Assembly: GCA_015680685.1 (NCBI GenBank)
Contig: MNCI01033300.1
Span: 175,523 to 239,522, forward strand
Reading direction: 5' to 3'
DNA from: Gnetum montanum
Lineage: Eukaryota; Streptophyta; Gnetopsida; Gnetales; Gnetaceae
Length of the DNA stretch: 64,000 nucleotides
The position numbers and the translations under genes were made by a program. Of this stretch, positions 43,201 through 53,189 are shown piece by piece. Within the stretch, counting starts at the first letter, position 1, and the number at the start of each line of letters is the position of its first letter. Under the pieces are notes generated by a model. It did not search any database, was not told the DNA's origin, and worked only from the letters and a program-made list of their open reading frames with translations.

Positions 43201-44160
43201 AAATTGCCCAAAGATATTGAGCAGATCCCAAGAGGAATTTATGATGCAGTTTCGGGTTGTGTTGTCTCACATGCCAAGTCTCTCTGGACCTGTAGGTGCT
43301 CAATTGAATAGTTATGGCTTGAAATTCAATCATTAAAGGAAAATCTGGTGAAGGTGACAGAGGAGAGGAATGACTTGCAAGCCCGTTATGATTTTGCTTC
43401 CACTAGATTGGCAGGTGATAGTACCTGGCGTACATCCAAGATCACCTATGCACGTTATTGGGCAGGCTTGAATAACAAGGTGCAAGCAATTCGAGATTTG
43501 GCCAAACAGAGGGCCCAGATGGATTTATTGAATAGGAAGTGCCATGACTAGAAGTCCTTTGTGTCCAAAGTACATAAATGGGGCCAGGATCAGAAAGATC
43601 ATAAGCATCAATATAAAAAATGATTGAAAGAGGAATTAGTGGAATGTCGTTGGTTAGAGATGTTCGTGGAGGGGTTAGGTTTGCACTCTTCCTATGATAA
43701 GTTTGTTGAATATACAGAAGTGGAGGGGTCTCCTGAGAGATCCATTACAACTACCTCTAGGGAGGCTTCAACAAGTATGTTTTCTCTTGAGTGCCCCTCC
43801 TGGTCTTCCGTGGACAAGGGTAAGACCTTGGCCAATATTGACCTTAGACTTGAGAAAGACTAGGCTTGCGTGTCCGAAGAAGAGATTCTATAGTGCCTAG
43901 AAGCTAATCTCAGGCCTTCCCCACCCGTGAGTATTTTATTACTTACATTAGTTTATTGTTTTCAGTCATCATTTCTCTTTAGTGTCTTTGCTCTATTTTA
44001 CCTGTTTCTTGTGTTTTTTTTTTTTTGCATTTACTCATTTTATTGTTTTATTTTCTCTTCGTAACAGGGACGTGGTGGTGATCAAGCTGGCCCTAGTGGG
44101 ATGGAAGTTGATGACGTAGAGGATTTTGGGGATCAGCCCCCTCCTAACACTAGTGCATGA
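40277..44160 (+). pseudogene. Antisense spliced gene in B: FCP1-like segment plus plant transposon-protein-like domain
   Basis: Model: exon near 40277-40314 (tentative), 40416 to about 40740, 40950-41220, 41322-42368, 42487-42765, 42850-43053, 43148-43926, 44068-44160. The last five introns are GT-AG and exon phases agree throughout (lengths 271, 1047, 279, 204, 779, 93). The first part is FCP1/NIF-like (GPKPFLLVVELVGVL, WFRPNVGTFLSFIL, FSIVIWSHL), but the expected DxD is ELV. Exon 41322-42368 has RVQGVKVSFHLTADFFSDLF, FLYPLFRAREFP and VLETGMCYDWAQFLV, like the 'putative plant transposon protein' domain. Then an acidic region, a coiled coil (VKVTEERNDLQARYD) and an acidic C-terminus. Seven in-frame stops (six TAG, one TGA). 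Function unknown. Confidence 0.7.
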
Positions 44161-44459
44161 TTTGGCTTGTTGTTCTTGTCAACCTTGTCATTTCTTTGTT
44201 AGTTTGTTGTTGTCATTTTTTTGTTGTTTTTGGAATATGTGAAGACAACTGTAACATGATCATGGTGTAATATGCAGTTATTCTATTGCCATGCTCACAC
44301 TCTGTATTACATATATTTATATATTTTTTTTTACTTTTTCGAGTTTCTTTGTGAATGTAAATGTAAATCGGAACTGTGTCTAACAAAATATGAAATGAAC
44401 ATCGTAACTTGCAAAATGTGAATGATAATGATGTAACAAAATTTCGATAAATTGATAGT
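44161..44459. other. No gene; likely 3' flank of the antisense gene
   Basis: T-rich just after the stop codon (TTTGTTAGTTTGTTGTTGTC), as in plant 3' untranslated regions; no clear AATAAA. Contains AATGTAAATGTAAATCGG words similar to the LTR array. Confidence 0.4.
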
Positions 44460-44699
44460 ACACTGTACTCTAGTTTAAAGCCATTTCGGGCTAGGTGCGT
44501 CAGTTTAAAGTCATGATGGACTATTGTATCTTTGTCGAAGAAAAAGAGGAGACTGTAGTTGCTTTTGGTGAAAGTTTATTTTTTTACGAAGGAACCGGCC
44601 ATTTCTGACTGGCTAGTTTAACATCATTGCGGACGCTTGGTAGTTTAACGTCATTCTGGACACATACTAGTTTAACGTCATTTTGGACAAGTAGTCATT
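44460..44699. repeat. AGTTTAACGTCATTCTGGAC repeat cluster in B
   Basis: Five imperfect copies: near 44473, 44502, 44606, 44640 and 44668, the last three closely spaced. Homologous to the single unit at 38647-38695 and the array at 34690-35010. Lies between the antisense gene and the protease frame. Confidence 0.7.
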
Positions 44700-45422
44700 T
44701 TAACAGTTGAGTAGCTTCTTTAATTTTTGTAGATTGACATGGTGTGCTAGGCATGTCAATGTATTTATATATTTTGTGTCTCCTTCGCTAATTATGTTAA
44801 ACGGTAATTCTGACCATGAGACGTCTAGGGGAATAACTCCTATGTCAACATGCTTTGATGTTTCCACATTCTGTAATGTTTCTATATCTTCTACGGGATC
44901 ATGGTTTGGAGATTGGTTATCACTTTGGTTTTCAATGGGTGTGGCATCCTGTTTAAGCTTGAGCATAGTGTTATCCTATTTAGGCTCATCGAATTTGACT
45001 TCTGAGCCTTGGTTTGTGCCTACGTGTTCAGAGGTGTTGGGTGTAGCTGCATCACCATGTATAATGATTTCACCACCTTCATAGGGTAAGTGAATCTCTT
45101 GGTGGATGGATGAGGATACTACTTTTAGTTGGGCTAACCATGGTCGTCCCAATATCAAGTTAAATCTAGGCATCTCATCTACGACTACAAATTCAACTGA
45201 CATCGGGAACCGGTCCCCTGCTATGAAATCCAAAGTTACTGTTCCTTTGACAACCACGCGTGATCCACTGAATGGTTTCAGGAATGTCGTGGAAGTTGGT
45301 TTGATTTGTTCAGTTAGCCCTAACTGTTCAATGACAAGGTATGGTACTATGTTCGTAGCTACTCCATCATCTACATGCACCTGATGTATTTTAAATTGAT
45401 TTACTTGTATAGTTATGAACAT
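44700..45422 (-). pseudogene. Protease of B with C-terminal extension
   Basis: 45422-44976: retropepsin with active-site segment VHVDDGVATNIVPYLVI (D-D-G-V-A in place of D-T/S-G-A), a flap (SRVVVKGTVTLDF), and RFNLILGRPWLAQL. One TAG (44973-44975) after SEVKFDEPK, then the same frame continues (44966-44700) as an acidic/Asn-rich stretch, NQSDNQSPNHDPVEDIETL, to a TAA. Normally this would run on into reverse transcriptase; here the next pol exon starts 6 kb away at 38513. The Asp of the active site is kept. Confidence 0.75.
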
Positions 45423-45429
45423 GGGTGCA

Positions 45430-46500
45430 GTGGTGACTTCTCTATTTTTTCATCTATTTTTATATTATCCGTGTTGAAGCCTAGTGATGTAGCTCTTAAT
45501 CCTTGATGTGGAGACATTATCGCATGAATGGAAGGTTCATTTGCAGGCAAGTCTTCACTGACTGAGATTGATGTTAACATGCGTACTAGGGCTTCACGAT
45601 GGACTTCAGAAGTCATCATTAGGTCATACAAGCTTAAAGATGTGTTTTTTTGTTTAAGCGCCTATGTGACCTGACTTAGGGCATTGGCCAAGTCTTTACT
45701 GTTTGGTACACTCTTGTTGGTTGAGACTTGGTCCATTGAACCCAACAATTGTATCTCTTATGGAATGGTTTCCATGTGGTCTAATGTGACGGTTGGGTTT
45801 GATGCATCTAGCATTCTTGATTTTTTGCTGTCATGACTCGTGCTCAACTCGCCAGTTGTCAGAGCCATAGGTACAATGTTTAAGGGAGTGGGTTTCGATG
45901 GCCCTAATTCAAGACTTTGACATTCTTTTTCCAACCGTTCCCTGGTAAGTTTGTCGATGAGGAGTTCTAGTGAAGGTCGTGCGGGCATCGTTGGAGCTTG
46001 AACATCGGGTTGTTTTGGGACTCGGATTACAAATGGAGCGGGTCGAGGTTGCAGTTGAACAGTTGGAGGTGGTTGTGTGTCAGGGTGTTTAGGCATCCCG
46101 ACGACGAACAGGGTTGGTTTGGTTTGCGGTTGAGTAGGGGGTTGAAGATCAGGGTGTTTGGGTACCCTGATTACAAAGGGAGTTGGTCGATTTTGTGGTG
46201 GTACCTCCATGGCTGCAACCACAGGTGGCACCCAAACCACAAAGGGAGTGGGCTAGGTAGGCGGTTGCACATTTGCAGTTGCATTGGCAAGGGGTACATG
46301 AATGACGAATGGTTTTGTAGGTGTAGGCGGATTGTATGTGGGATACGAAGATTGTGGGGATGACGTTGACGCTGTAGGAGGAACATGAATCATGAAAGGT
46401 TTGCTGGGCAATCCTTGCTCATTTTCGATATGGATCATGTTAATAACGTAAGGAGCTTCCTTAATATTGAGGGGATCTTTGTATATTCCCATAGATTGAT
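45430..46500 (-). pseudogene. Gag-protease linker of B with six PFVIRVP repeats
   Basis: Pro-rich polyprotein segment. Between 46402 and 46016 it repeats KPFMIHVP, KPFVIHVP, TPFVVWVP, TPFVIRVP, TLFVVGMP and APFVIRVP at intervals of about 25-35 residues separated by Pro/Gln/Thr-rich spacers (KHPDLQPPTQPQT). Next comes ARPSLELLIDKLTRERLEKE and a Ser/Thr-rich stretch, then protease. One TAG at 46253-46255. Unfamiliar to me; could be an adaptor or particle-assembly motif. Confidence 0.65.
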
Positions 46501-46501
46501 T

Positions 46502-48797
46502 CTACGGTTTAACAGGGTTGGCATCGTCAAATGTTATTTCACCCCTACCAATCATACGTTGTATGTCTTGTTTGAGGGTGAAAAAACAATCAGTACCATG
46601 CCCATTCCATTGATGGTACTCGCAAAATCGATCTAGTCTAAAGCCTTTTGGAATAGAAGGCTCATTTGGTGTTGCTAAGCTTGGGTTTTTGACCAATTCA
46701 CAAAATCGGTCATGTCTCTGGGCTGCTGCAGGGGACAAATGCTTGTGTTTAACAGCCCCATACTTCAAAAGTTGATCTAACAACTGGGAAGGCTTCATGG
46801 GGAGTGGTGTGTATTGAGTAGGGTCTTTCCTCTCAAACGTACGTGCATGACCTATGTTAGTAGTTTACGTGGTAGATGATTCAGTTGTATGTGTAGGAGC
46901 GGTTCTCTCATAGTTAACAGGAGCAATAGGTGGTATGCCTTGTTGTCCTACGTTGGTAGGTTGAGTCTCTGCTACTACTGCTACTATTGCTTTAGCTTTT
47001 TCTTTATCTTTTTTAGTGTGTTCATTTCTAAAGGCCAAGTAAGTAGGGTCATGGCTATTTTGGGCTGCCTCTTCTATGTTTTTAATCTGTACAAAAGCTT
47101 CACTTAGAGTGCGTGCATTTACATAGTACAGTTTTGATTTGACAAAATCATTCACAGCTCCCTTAAGAATCATAAGAAGGTATGTTTCAAGGATTGGCTC
47201 ATGAAGTTCGTTGAGTGCAGCACTCCATCTTTGGATAAATTTTTGTACAGGTTCAAGCGGTGCTTGTTTTACCTGTATCAGACTATCCAAGGTTGCTTCA
47301 GGTTTCAAGTTTTATTTAAACCTAGTAACGAACTAGAGTAAGAGATCCTCCAAAGAGGATATGGAGTTATGAGGCAAGGCTTGGTACCAGTCTAATGCTC
47401 TGCCAGTGAGGGACATGGCAAACACATGCAAGATTGCATGGGGCCATGCCTGAAGCAACAAGCATTCTAGTCTAAATGTGCCTAGATGGGTGTTGGGGTC
47501 TCCTTCCCCATTGTATTTGGTTAGTTGAGGTAAAGAAACTCCTTTGGGCAAGGTTAATGGTGGTACCGAAGAGCTAATAGGATCGTCTTGGTAAAAATCT
47601 AACACTTTAAGCTCTTCATTGTTAGCAGTTTTGAGGCGTTTTACCTCATCAGTGAGCTCTTACATCATCTTTTTGGCTTCGGCCCATTCTTGGGCACTTG
47701 GTGGAGCAGTAGGTTGGCTAGTTTGAGTGCAATACAAATTAGACTACTGTATGGTTGGTAGGAATGATGATTGTTGAGTGATTAGAGGTTGCACTTGTGG
47801 AATATTTACAGTGGGTGCTACTAAGGGTGGCATACCGTAAGGTGTAGGTTGTTGTTGTTGTTGTTGAGCGATAGGGGCGGTCCATTGGCCAATTGTGGGT
47901 TGTGGAACAGATTGTTGTGATTGGACACCTGGGACGGGCCATTGCCCAACTGTGGGTTGCGAAGGAAGACTTTGTACCTGGTGTTGTAGTGGAGGAGCTA
48001 AGGGTGTGGTATGAACCTGCACTCATGGGATGAAGTGTGTAGATGTGGAAGCGGGTATCATAGATGGCATCCCAATTACTTGGGGGGGGAGTTGCTCCCA
48101 TATTAGCTTAAGAGGGAAATTGTTGGGATTGTCCTTATGAGAGGAGGGGTAAAGTGGTAATTGGAGGGATAGCAGGGATGGGCATAGTGAATTGGGTGTT
48201 GGTCACAGGGAAAGTAGGCATAAGGCTAAGTGCTTCCTGTCGAGAGACAGGTTCCTGAGTGTTTGTAACTACATGAAGAGACATAGTTTCTCCCGTGAAA
48301 GGGTGGAATAATGGATTTGCATAAGTATGAGGACTGAGAGTGTGGTACGAATCCCCGTGTTCGGACTGAGCCACGAAATTATCTTCTTCATCTTCGTTTT
48401 GAGGTTCTACGGCGAATTGGCGTGAGGTTTGGTTCCTTGCCATGAGGAGCTGGGATATAAGTTCATGATGAGATTCAGATAGGGGAATCACATCATATGC
48501 TGAGGGGATAAAGTTATGGCCCCCCTTATAGATGAACTCAAAATGTCGTTTTGCTTCCATTTTTGCGTAATCAGTTGGTAGGTTGGCTTGGATCTTTACA
48601 CAGATGAAGTTGTATTGTTCTGGGATGAGAATTGTATAGGCAGGGTCTTTGCCTTGTAACCTAAGTGACCGATGGGTTGGCCCTTGAAGGTTCATCTCTC
48701 AAACGACGACTATGGATTCGGTTGCGGTCACAAGATTTGAGATTTCAGCATTGAAGTCAGAAATGGGCAATGTTACTTTGATCTAGGATGCTTCCAT
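46502..48797 (-). pseudogene. gag of B
   Basis: Starts with ATG at 48797 (MEAS, TAG, IKVTLPIS…), with a TGA before MNLQGPTHRS. N-terminal part 48135-48695 (IYKGGHNFIPSAYDVIPLSE); a Gln/Pro-rich region 47744-48022 with a QQQQQQ run; capsid core 46865-47605 with KYNGEGDPNTHLGTFRLECL, FAMSLTGRALDWYQALPHNS and VNDFVKSKLYYVNARTLSE; then a zinc-finger-like FCEYHQWNGHGTDCFFTLK (46502-46798; Cys-x2-His-x4-His-x3-Cys). Frame breaks near 48130, 47620 and 47310. Structural protein of the particle. The domain set is complete though not translatable. Confidence 0.8.
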
Positions 48798-48839
48798 GTG
48801 TGTAACTTGTTTGACTAGTTGAATTTATGTAAACAGCGT

Positions 48840-49300
48840 ATGTAAGCCTAGCTCGTGCATAACTAGTTTCAGTGTAAGCAAGCTCAACATGCATAACTGG
48901 GTTCAGCATAAGTAATTTCAGCGTGCATAACTGATTTCAGCATAAGCAAGCTCAGCGTGTGTAACTGGTTTCAGCATAAGCAAACTTAGCGTGCGTAACT
49001 GGGTTCAACGTAAGCAAGCTCAGCATGCATAACTGGTTTTAACATAAGCAAGTCCAGCGTGCGTAACTGGTTTTTGCGTAAGCAAGCTCAACGTCTGTAA
49101 CTGGGTTTAGCATAAGCAAGCTCAGCGTGTGTAACTGGTTTCAACGTAAGCAAGCTCAGTGTGTGTAACTAGGTTCAGCGTAAGCAAGCTCAGTGTGTGT
49201 AACTAGGTTCAGTGTAAGCAAGTCCAGCGTGCGTAACTGGGTTCAGCATGAGCAAGCTCAGCGTGCATAAATCTGCAATGTGAGCAAGCCTAGCACGAAC
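48840..49300 (-). repeat. 34-35 bp minisatellite in the B leader
   Basis: About thirteen copies of a unit like CAGCGTGCGTAACTGG-TTTCAGCATAAGCAAGCT (split here by a variable base), between primer-binding site and gag. Carries the GCGTGAGCAAGC-type word that also appears in the LTR and upstream of the antisense gene. Noncoding. Confidence 0.85.
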
Positions 49301-49391
49301 AGGACTAGCGTTAATGACGGTTTGGTTTCAGTGCTTAATCAATGCAACGTTTTGAACCGTGGGGCGACTAGGTTTTGTCAAATGGTAAGCG

Positions 49392-49409
49392 GCCCTGCTT
49401 CTAGCACCA
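49392..49409 (-). promoter_or_regulatory. Primer-binding site of B
   Basis: Plus strand GCCCTGCTTCTAGCACCA, five bases from the inner end of the 5' LTR. It ends in CCA as required for complementarity to a tRNA 3' end and is near-identical to the D site. Partly resembles tRNA-Leu (ACTTCTGACACCA); not certain. Confidence 0.65.
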
Positions 49410-49414
49410 ATTTC

Positions 49415-51173
49415 TATACTATCTGAAATCATCAACGTAAGGCTGGAGGAAGAACAAACACTAAAAGATCTCAAGAGAGATACAGACAACCCTGCCTTTG
49501 CATGAGGGCAAGCTGGAAAAACAAAGGTAGAGTGCCTTGGATGATCTACACACAGATCAACCAAGGACTTCCCCAAGCGTACGCTATTGCCTGCGCTGGG
49601 GTTATCATCATGAAATGCAAAACAGAGAAAATGATGTAACGCAAAGTAACGTAACGAAATGTAATGAAACGTAACGAAATGTAATGAAATGTAATGAAAC
49701 GTAACGAAACGTAATGAAACGTAACGAAATGTAAGGAAACGTAATCGTGCAATATAACACGTAAATGTAAACAGGGTGTATGCAGAAATATGCAATGAAA
49801 TGGAACAATGCAAACAATAAATCAAAATAGCACAATGGATGGTAAATAATGAACAAGGTTGTATTAATCAATAAGATGTGCACCGGTCAAAACGTAGTTG
49901 CGTTGCAAGTCAAACGTTAAGCTTCGATGCGAGGTGTTTACAGGCGTTGGGAATCACATGCGTCTGGGCTCAGGATTTCTTGTTTTCCAACTTCAAATTT
50001 TGCCCACCCCATTTATGTCCATGAATAGGGTATTTATGCATTTGTCTAGGCTTGGGAGTAGGAATAAATGAGATCAATGGCTACGAGACGAGAGAAAAAT
50101 GGATCGCGTGACAAGTGTACATGGACAAACTATGTTCGAGACCAGGTGCACTGTATCTTACAAGACAAGCTAGCTTACACCCATGGAAGCAGCATAAGGG
50201 CTTGACAAGCTCACAAATGGTGAAGCTTACAATGAAAATTTACAATGAACTTGCAATTAAAATTTGACTCCGGCTCGCTTGGAACTTCATGGTCTCTTGG
50301 ATCGACTGCTGTAGGATGTTGATTTGAAATGTTTTTTGTTTCACCAAGGCTGTCAGCGTGAGTTGATCTTGCCCTGGCATGTCTTCGACGTGTGTCTGAA
50401 ATGTTTTAGGCCACTTTTGGCAGCTCACGTTGGGCTCATGTTGTCAACGTAACCTTAGCGTGACCTGGGCATGAGCTGGGCGTGAGCTAGTAAGAATGGT
50501 TCATTTCGCACCGAATCCTAATTTTCGAGGCCTATCCTTCAAGTGTAATTGCTGCCTACCTTTGGGGGCTACTTGGATGCTAATTTTGAGCCTGTTTGTG
50601 CTTAATTTGAGCCATTTTGGTAACTCACGCTGGGCTCACACTGTCAGCGTGACTCCGGCGTGACCTGGGTGTGACCAAGGCATAACCAAGCCAAAGTGCC
50701 ATGTTTCACCCCCAAACTTTGATTTTCTTGGAGCTTGTTAACTAGTAGAACTATTGCCTATCCTTAGGAGCTGAGTTGATGCTAAAATTGTGCTTGGGAC
50801 TACTTGTTTAGACTAGTTTCTATTTGGTCACACTGGGCTCACACTCCAGCATGACCCCAACTTGACCTGGGCGTGACTTGGACGTAAGCAGTGAAAATAG
50901 TGTATTTTTGAGCCTGAAATCAGGATTCTGAGGGCTGGAAACCTAGGGTAACCATTAGTGGACCTTTAGGGTGACTTGTACCTTCAAAATCAAGCCATTT
51001 TAACACTATTTTGAGGCTATTTAAAGTCACTCACGCTGGGAGCAAGCTATCTTTACAACATGAGCAAGATGGCTTGAGTTCCATGCCGTGGTCGAGAGTT
51101 TTCTTCTCAAGACTCGAGAGGCTTTGAATTGTTCTCATTTCAAAGTGTTGAGCTGAAATTTTGTGGTGTTTCA
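49415..51173 (-). repeat. 5' LTR of B
   Basis: Same family as 31860-33569 over its length; 1759 bp. Plus strand begins TATACTATCTG (TA in place of TG) and ends GTGGTGTTTCA. Extra GGGCTCA-type insertions near 50428 and 50630 account for most of the length difference. AAACGTAATG array at 49635-49745. Confidence 0.9.
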
Positions 51174-51178
51174 GTTTC

Positions 51179-52940
51179 CAAATTTAATTTTCTGGTATAG
51201 CTAAGGGGATGAAATTGTTTTTGACACATTCTATTCTTAATTTTACAACTAATTACCCTTAAAGATATCCTTTGAGCGATGATGAATTTCAAAAAAATTA
51301 TGCACTATTCTATGTGTGCCCCTCCCCCATGACTAAGCTAAACACTATGGGTTCAAGTAGGTTTAGACAGAATAAAAATTGGAGTACCAGCGAGCAAGTT
51401 ATGGATATGAAAGCAAGGGACGTGCAATCGCAAGTCGTAGAGAGGAATTTGAAAAACTTCCCCTATGTGAACAGGGGGGTCATGTATATATATTTTCATC
51501 GAAGTTAGGGCACTGAGAGAATGCACCAAATTTTTAATATTTCTTTGAAATTAAATGATGTATAAAGTAAGGACATTTGGACGATTGTTAAAGGGTTCCA
51601 TGGTAATTAGATGGTTTGGAAGGCACTAATAATGATCTATGCATTTTATCAAGAAGGACCTTGGCTAGTAAAGAAAAAGGTCATGTAATGGTACACAGGA
51701 ACGTTATTATTCAAAGGGATAGTAGTAGGGAAAGAAAATCTTTTGAAAATTATGCTAAGGGTAAGAAATGGTGTGTGTGAGCTATGTCATAAGTAAAGAT
51801 TACAAAAAATTACACAAGTAGGTCCTCGCCAAAGTAGGTTTCAACCTATAATGCCCTTATGTAACCACACTTAAAGTGTCTGTGGGCGCTAAAAGGGTTA
51901 AATGTAATCCGCACTAATTCCACAAAAACACACATGTAAATATCATCGAAATGAGGTAAGAATTCTATGTTACACACAACACGAGCTACAATTACACGAA
52001 TAGTGAGATGAGACGAACTATAGAAAGGGATTGTAGAGATTAGGACATGAGGTAACTAACCTAGGGCACAGTGAATCCTACGTGAAAAGCATGATTAGCA
52101 TGTCATTAACCCATCATTCCAAGATCAGGACCAAGTCTGTTCCTCTAATTAGTGACATCGCATTGTTTCCTCCCATGATGAATAACTATGAGAGTACCAT
52201 AACAACAAGGTGTATGATCACTTGGTGTTTTGTTCAAGGGAGGATGATTTTTTGTTTTGTGGCACTTCCTTTTTCTTTTTCTTTTCTCTTTCTTCTTTTT
52301 TTTCTTTTTGAATACTAAGTCCATAGAAGCTGCCAACCTTCAGGCATGCGTGCATGTCTTTCCAATGGGATCCCCTAGAACAACATTGGATTTTTGAGTG
52401 CCCTTTTGATTACTCTTACTCCCATTTTCATTAGATCTACAACGATCTTAGTACAACCACGTTGCATGATAACTCCCATAGACATCACCAAAGAGAATCT
52501 ACAAGTCCCCTTGATGTCACATCCTTAATCATTCCCTCTTTGTCCATCCTTCTTCATTCTGGGTACAATGAACACAAAATTAATTTTAAGTTTTAAAAAA
52601 TGTCAAGAATATCATTGTACCCTCGAAAAGAACCTCTTATTTGTAGAATGGATGAGTGGGTGTAATGGGCTCACTATCCAAATAATTGATTGTCCAAGAC
52701 TTGATAACATAGAACACACCTCAACCAACGATCCACATGAGTGTTTTATTCATAGACAAGATTACTTATAAAAAGACAAAAATACCAAAAAGACAAAAAG
52801 ATAAAACAAGAAGTTGAAAAATGAAAAACTGGAAAACGAAAAGTTGTAAAATTAAAGAAAATGAAAAGTATTTATTAATCCTACTTGCTATTAGAATGGG
52901 GGATATCCCTCATAGCTAAACAGTTGAGGATGGCAAGGAT
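51179..52940 (-). other. 3' noncoding region of A (right of B)
   Basis: No gene. Contains, toward lower coordinates: purine motif TTTAGCTATGAGGGATAT (near 52900), A-rich tail (52760-52870), CCCCTTGATGTCACATCC (52507-52524), the ACATGTCTTTCC-type word (near 52350), a 45-base tract that is pure purine on the minus strand (52265-52309), and AGTCATGGGGGAGGGG (near 51325). Joins 31854 when B is removed. Confidence 0.55.
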
Positions 52941-53189
52941 TAATAAATGATGACGGGGATCCTTGCATGTTGGAAATATTGGGGCCCGGTCATACTTACC
53001 CCATCAGGTTTCACACACTTGATTATAATAAGCATAGTGAGGCAATTTATGAGATGTGGTTCCTGGATAATGAGTTGACCCACTATGATATTTGGGACCG
53101 TTAGATGCTATGCAAGGATTGGGATGATGACTTCCATGGCTGTGTTCATTGGGCCGTATGGTTTTTGGAGTGTGAGTTGGTGGCCCTGA
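52941..53189 (-). other. Junction in A where protease-pol is missing
   Basis: Between the Pro/Ser-rich gag tail and the post-pol purine motif. In C1 this gap holds protease, in C3 all of pol (about 59.7-63.3 kb). Sequence here shows no protease or polymerase motif. Confidence 0.55.

Larger units (their letters stand above)
31860..51173 (-). mobile_element. Large Tat/Ogre-like element B with an antisense spliced gene
   Basis: 19.3 kb element read on the minus strand: 5' LTR (49415-51173), primer site, 35-bp minisatellite leader, gag, Pro-rich repeat linker, protease, then 6 kb carrying a plus-strand gene, then reverse transcriptase, Ty3-type RNase H, archaeal-type RNase H, integrase, noncoding DNA and 3' LTR (31860-33569). 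Lineage signs: RT with FPLPSIDQLIDSTAGH and LLSFMDGFSGYNQI, dual RNase H after RT, very large size. It is the youngest insertion in the stack yet its LTRs still differ (about 15 changes in the first 102 bp by my count). Confidence 0.92.

Noticed and set aside
48840-49300. CRISPR-like regular repeat
   Set aside because: Units are imperfect and contiguous with no unique spacers; plant minisatellite in an element leader.
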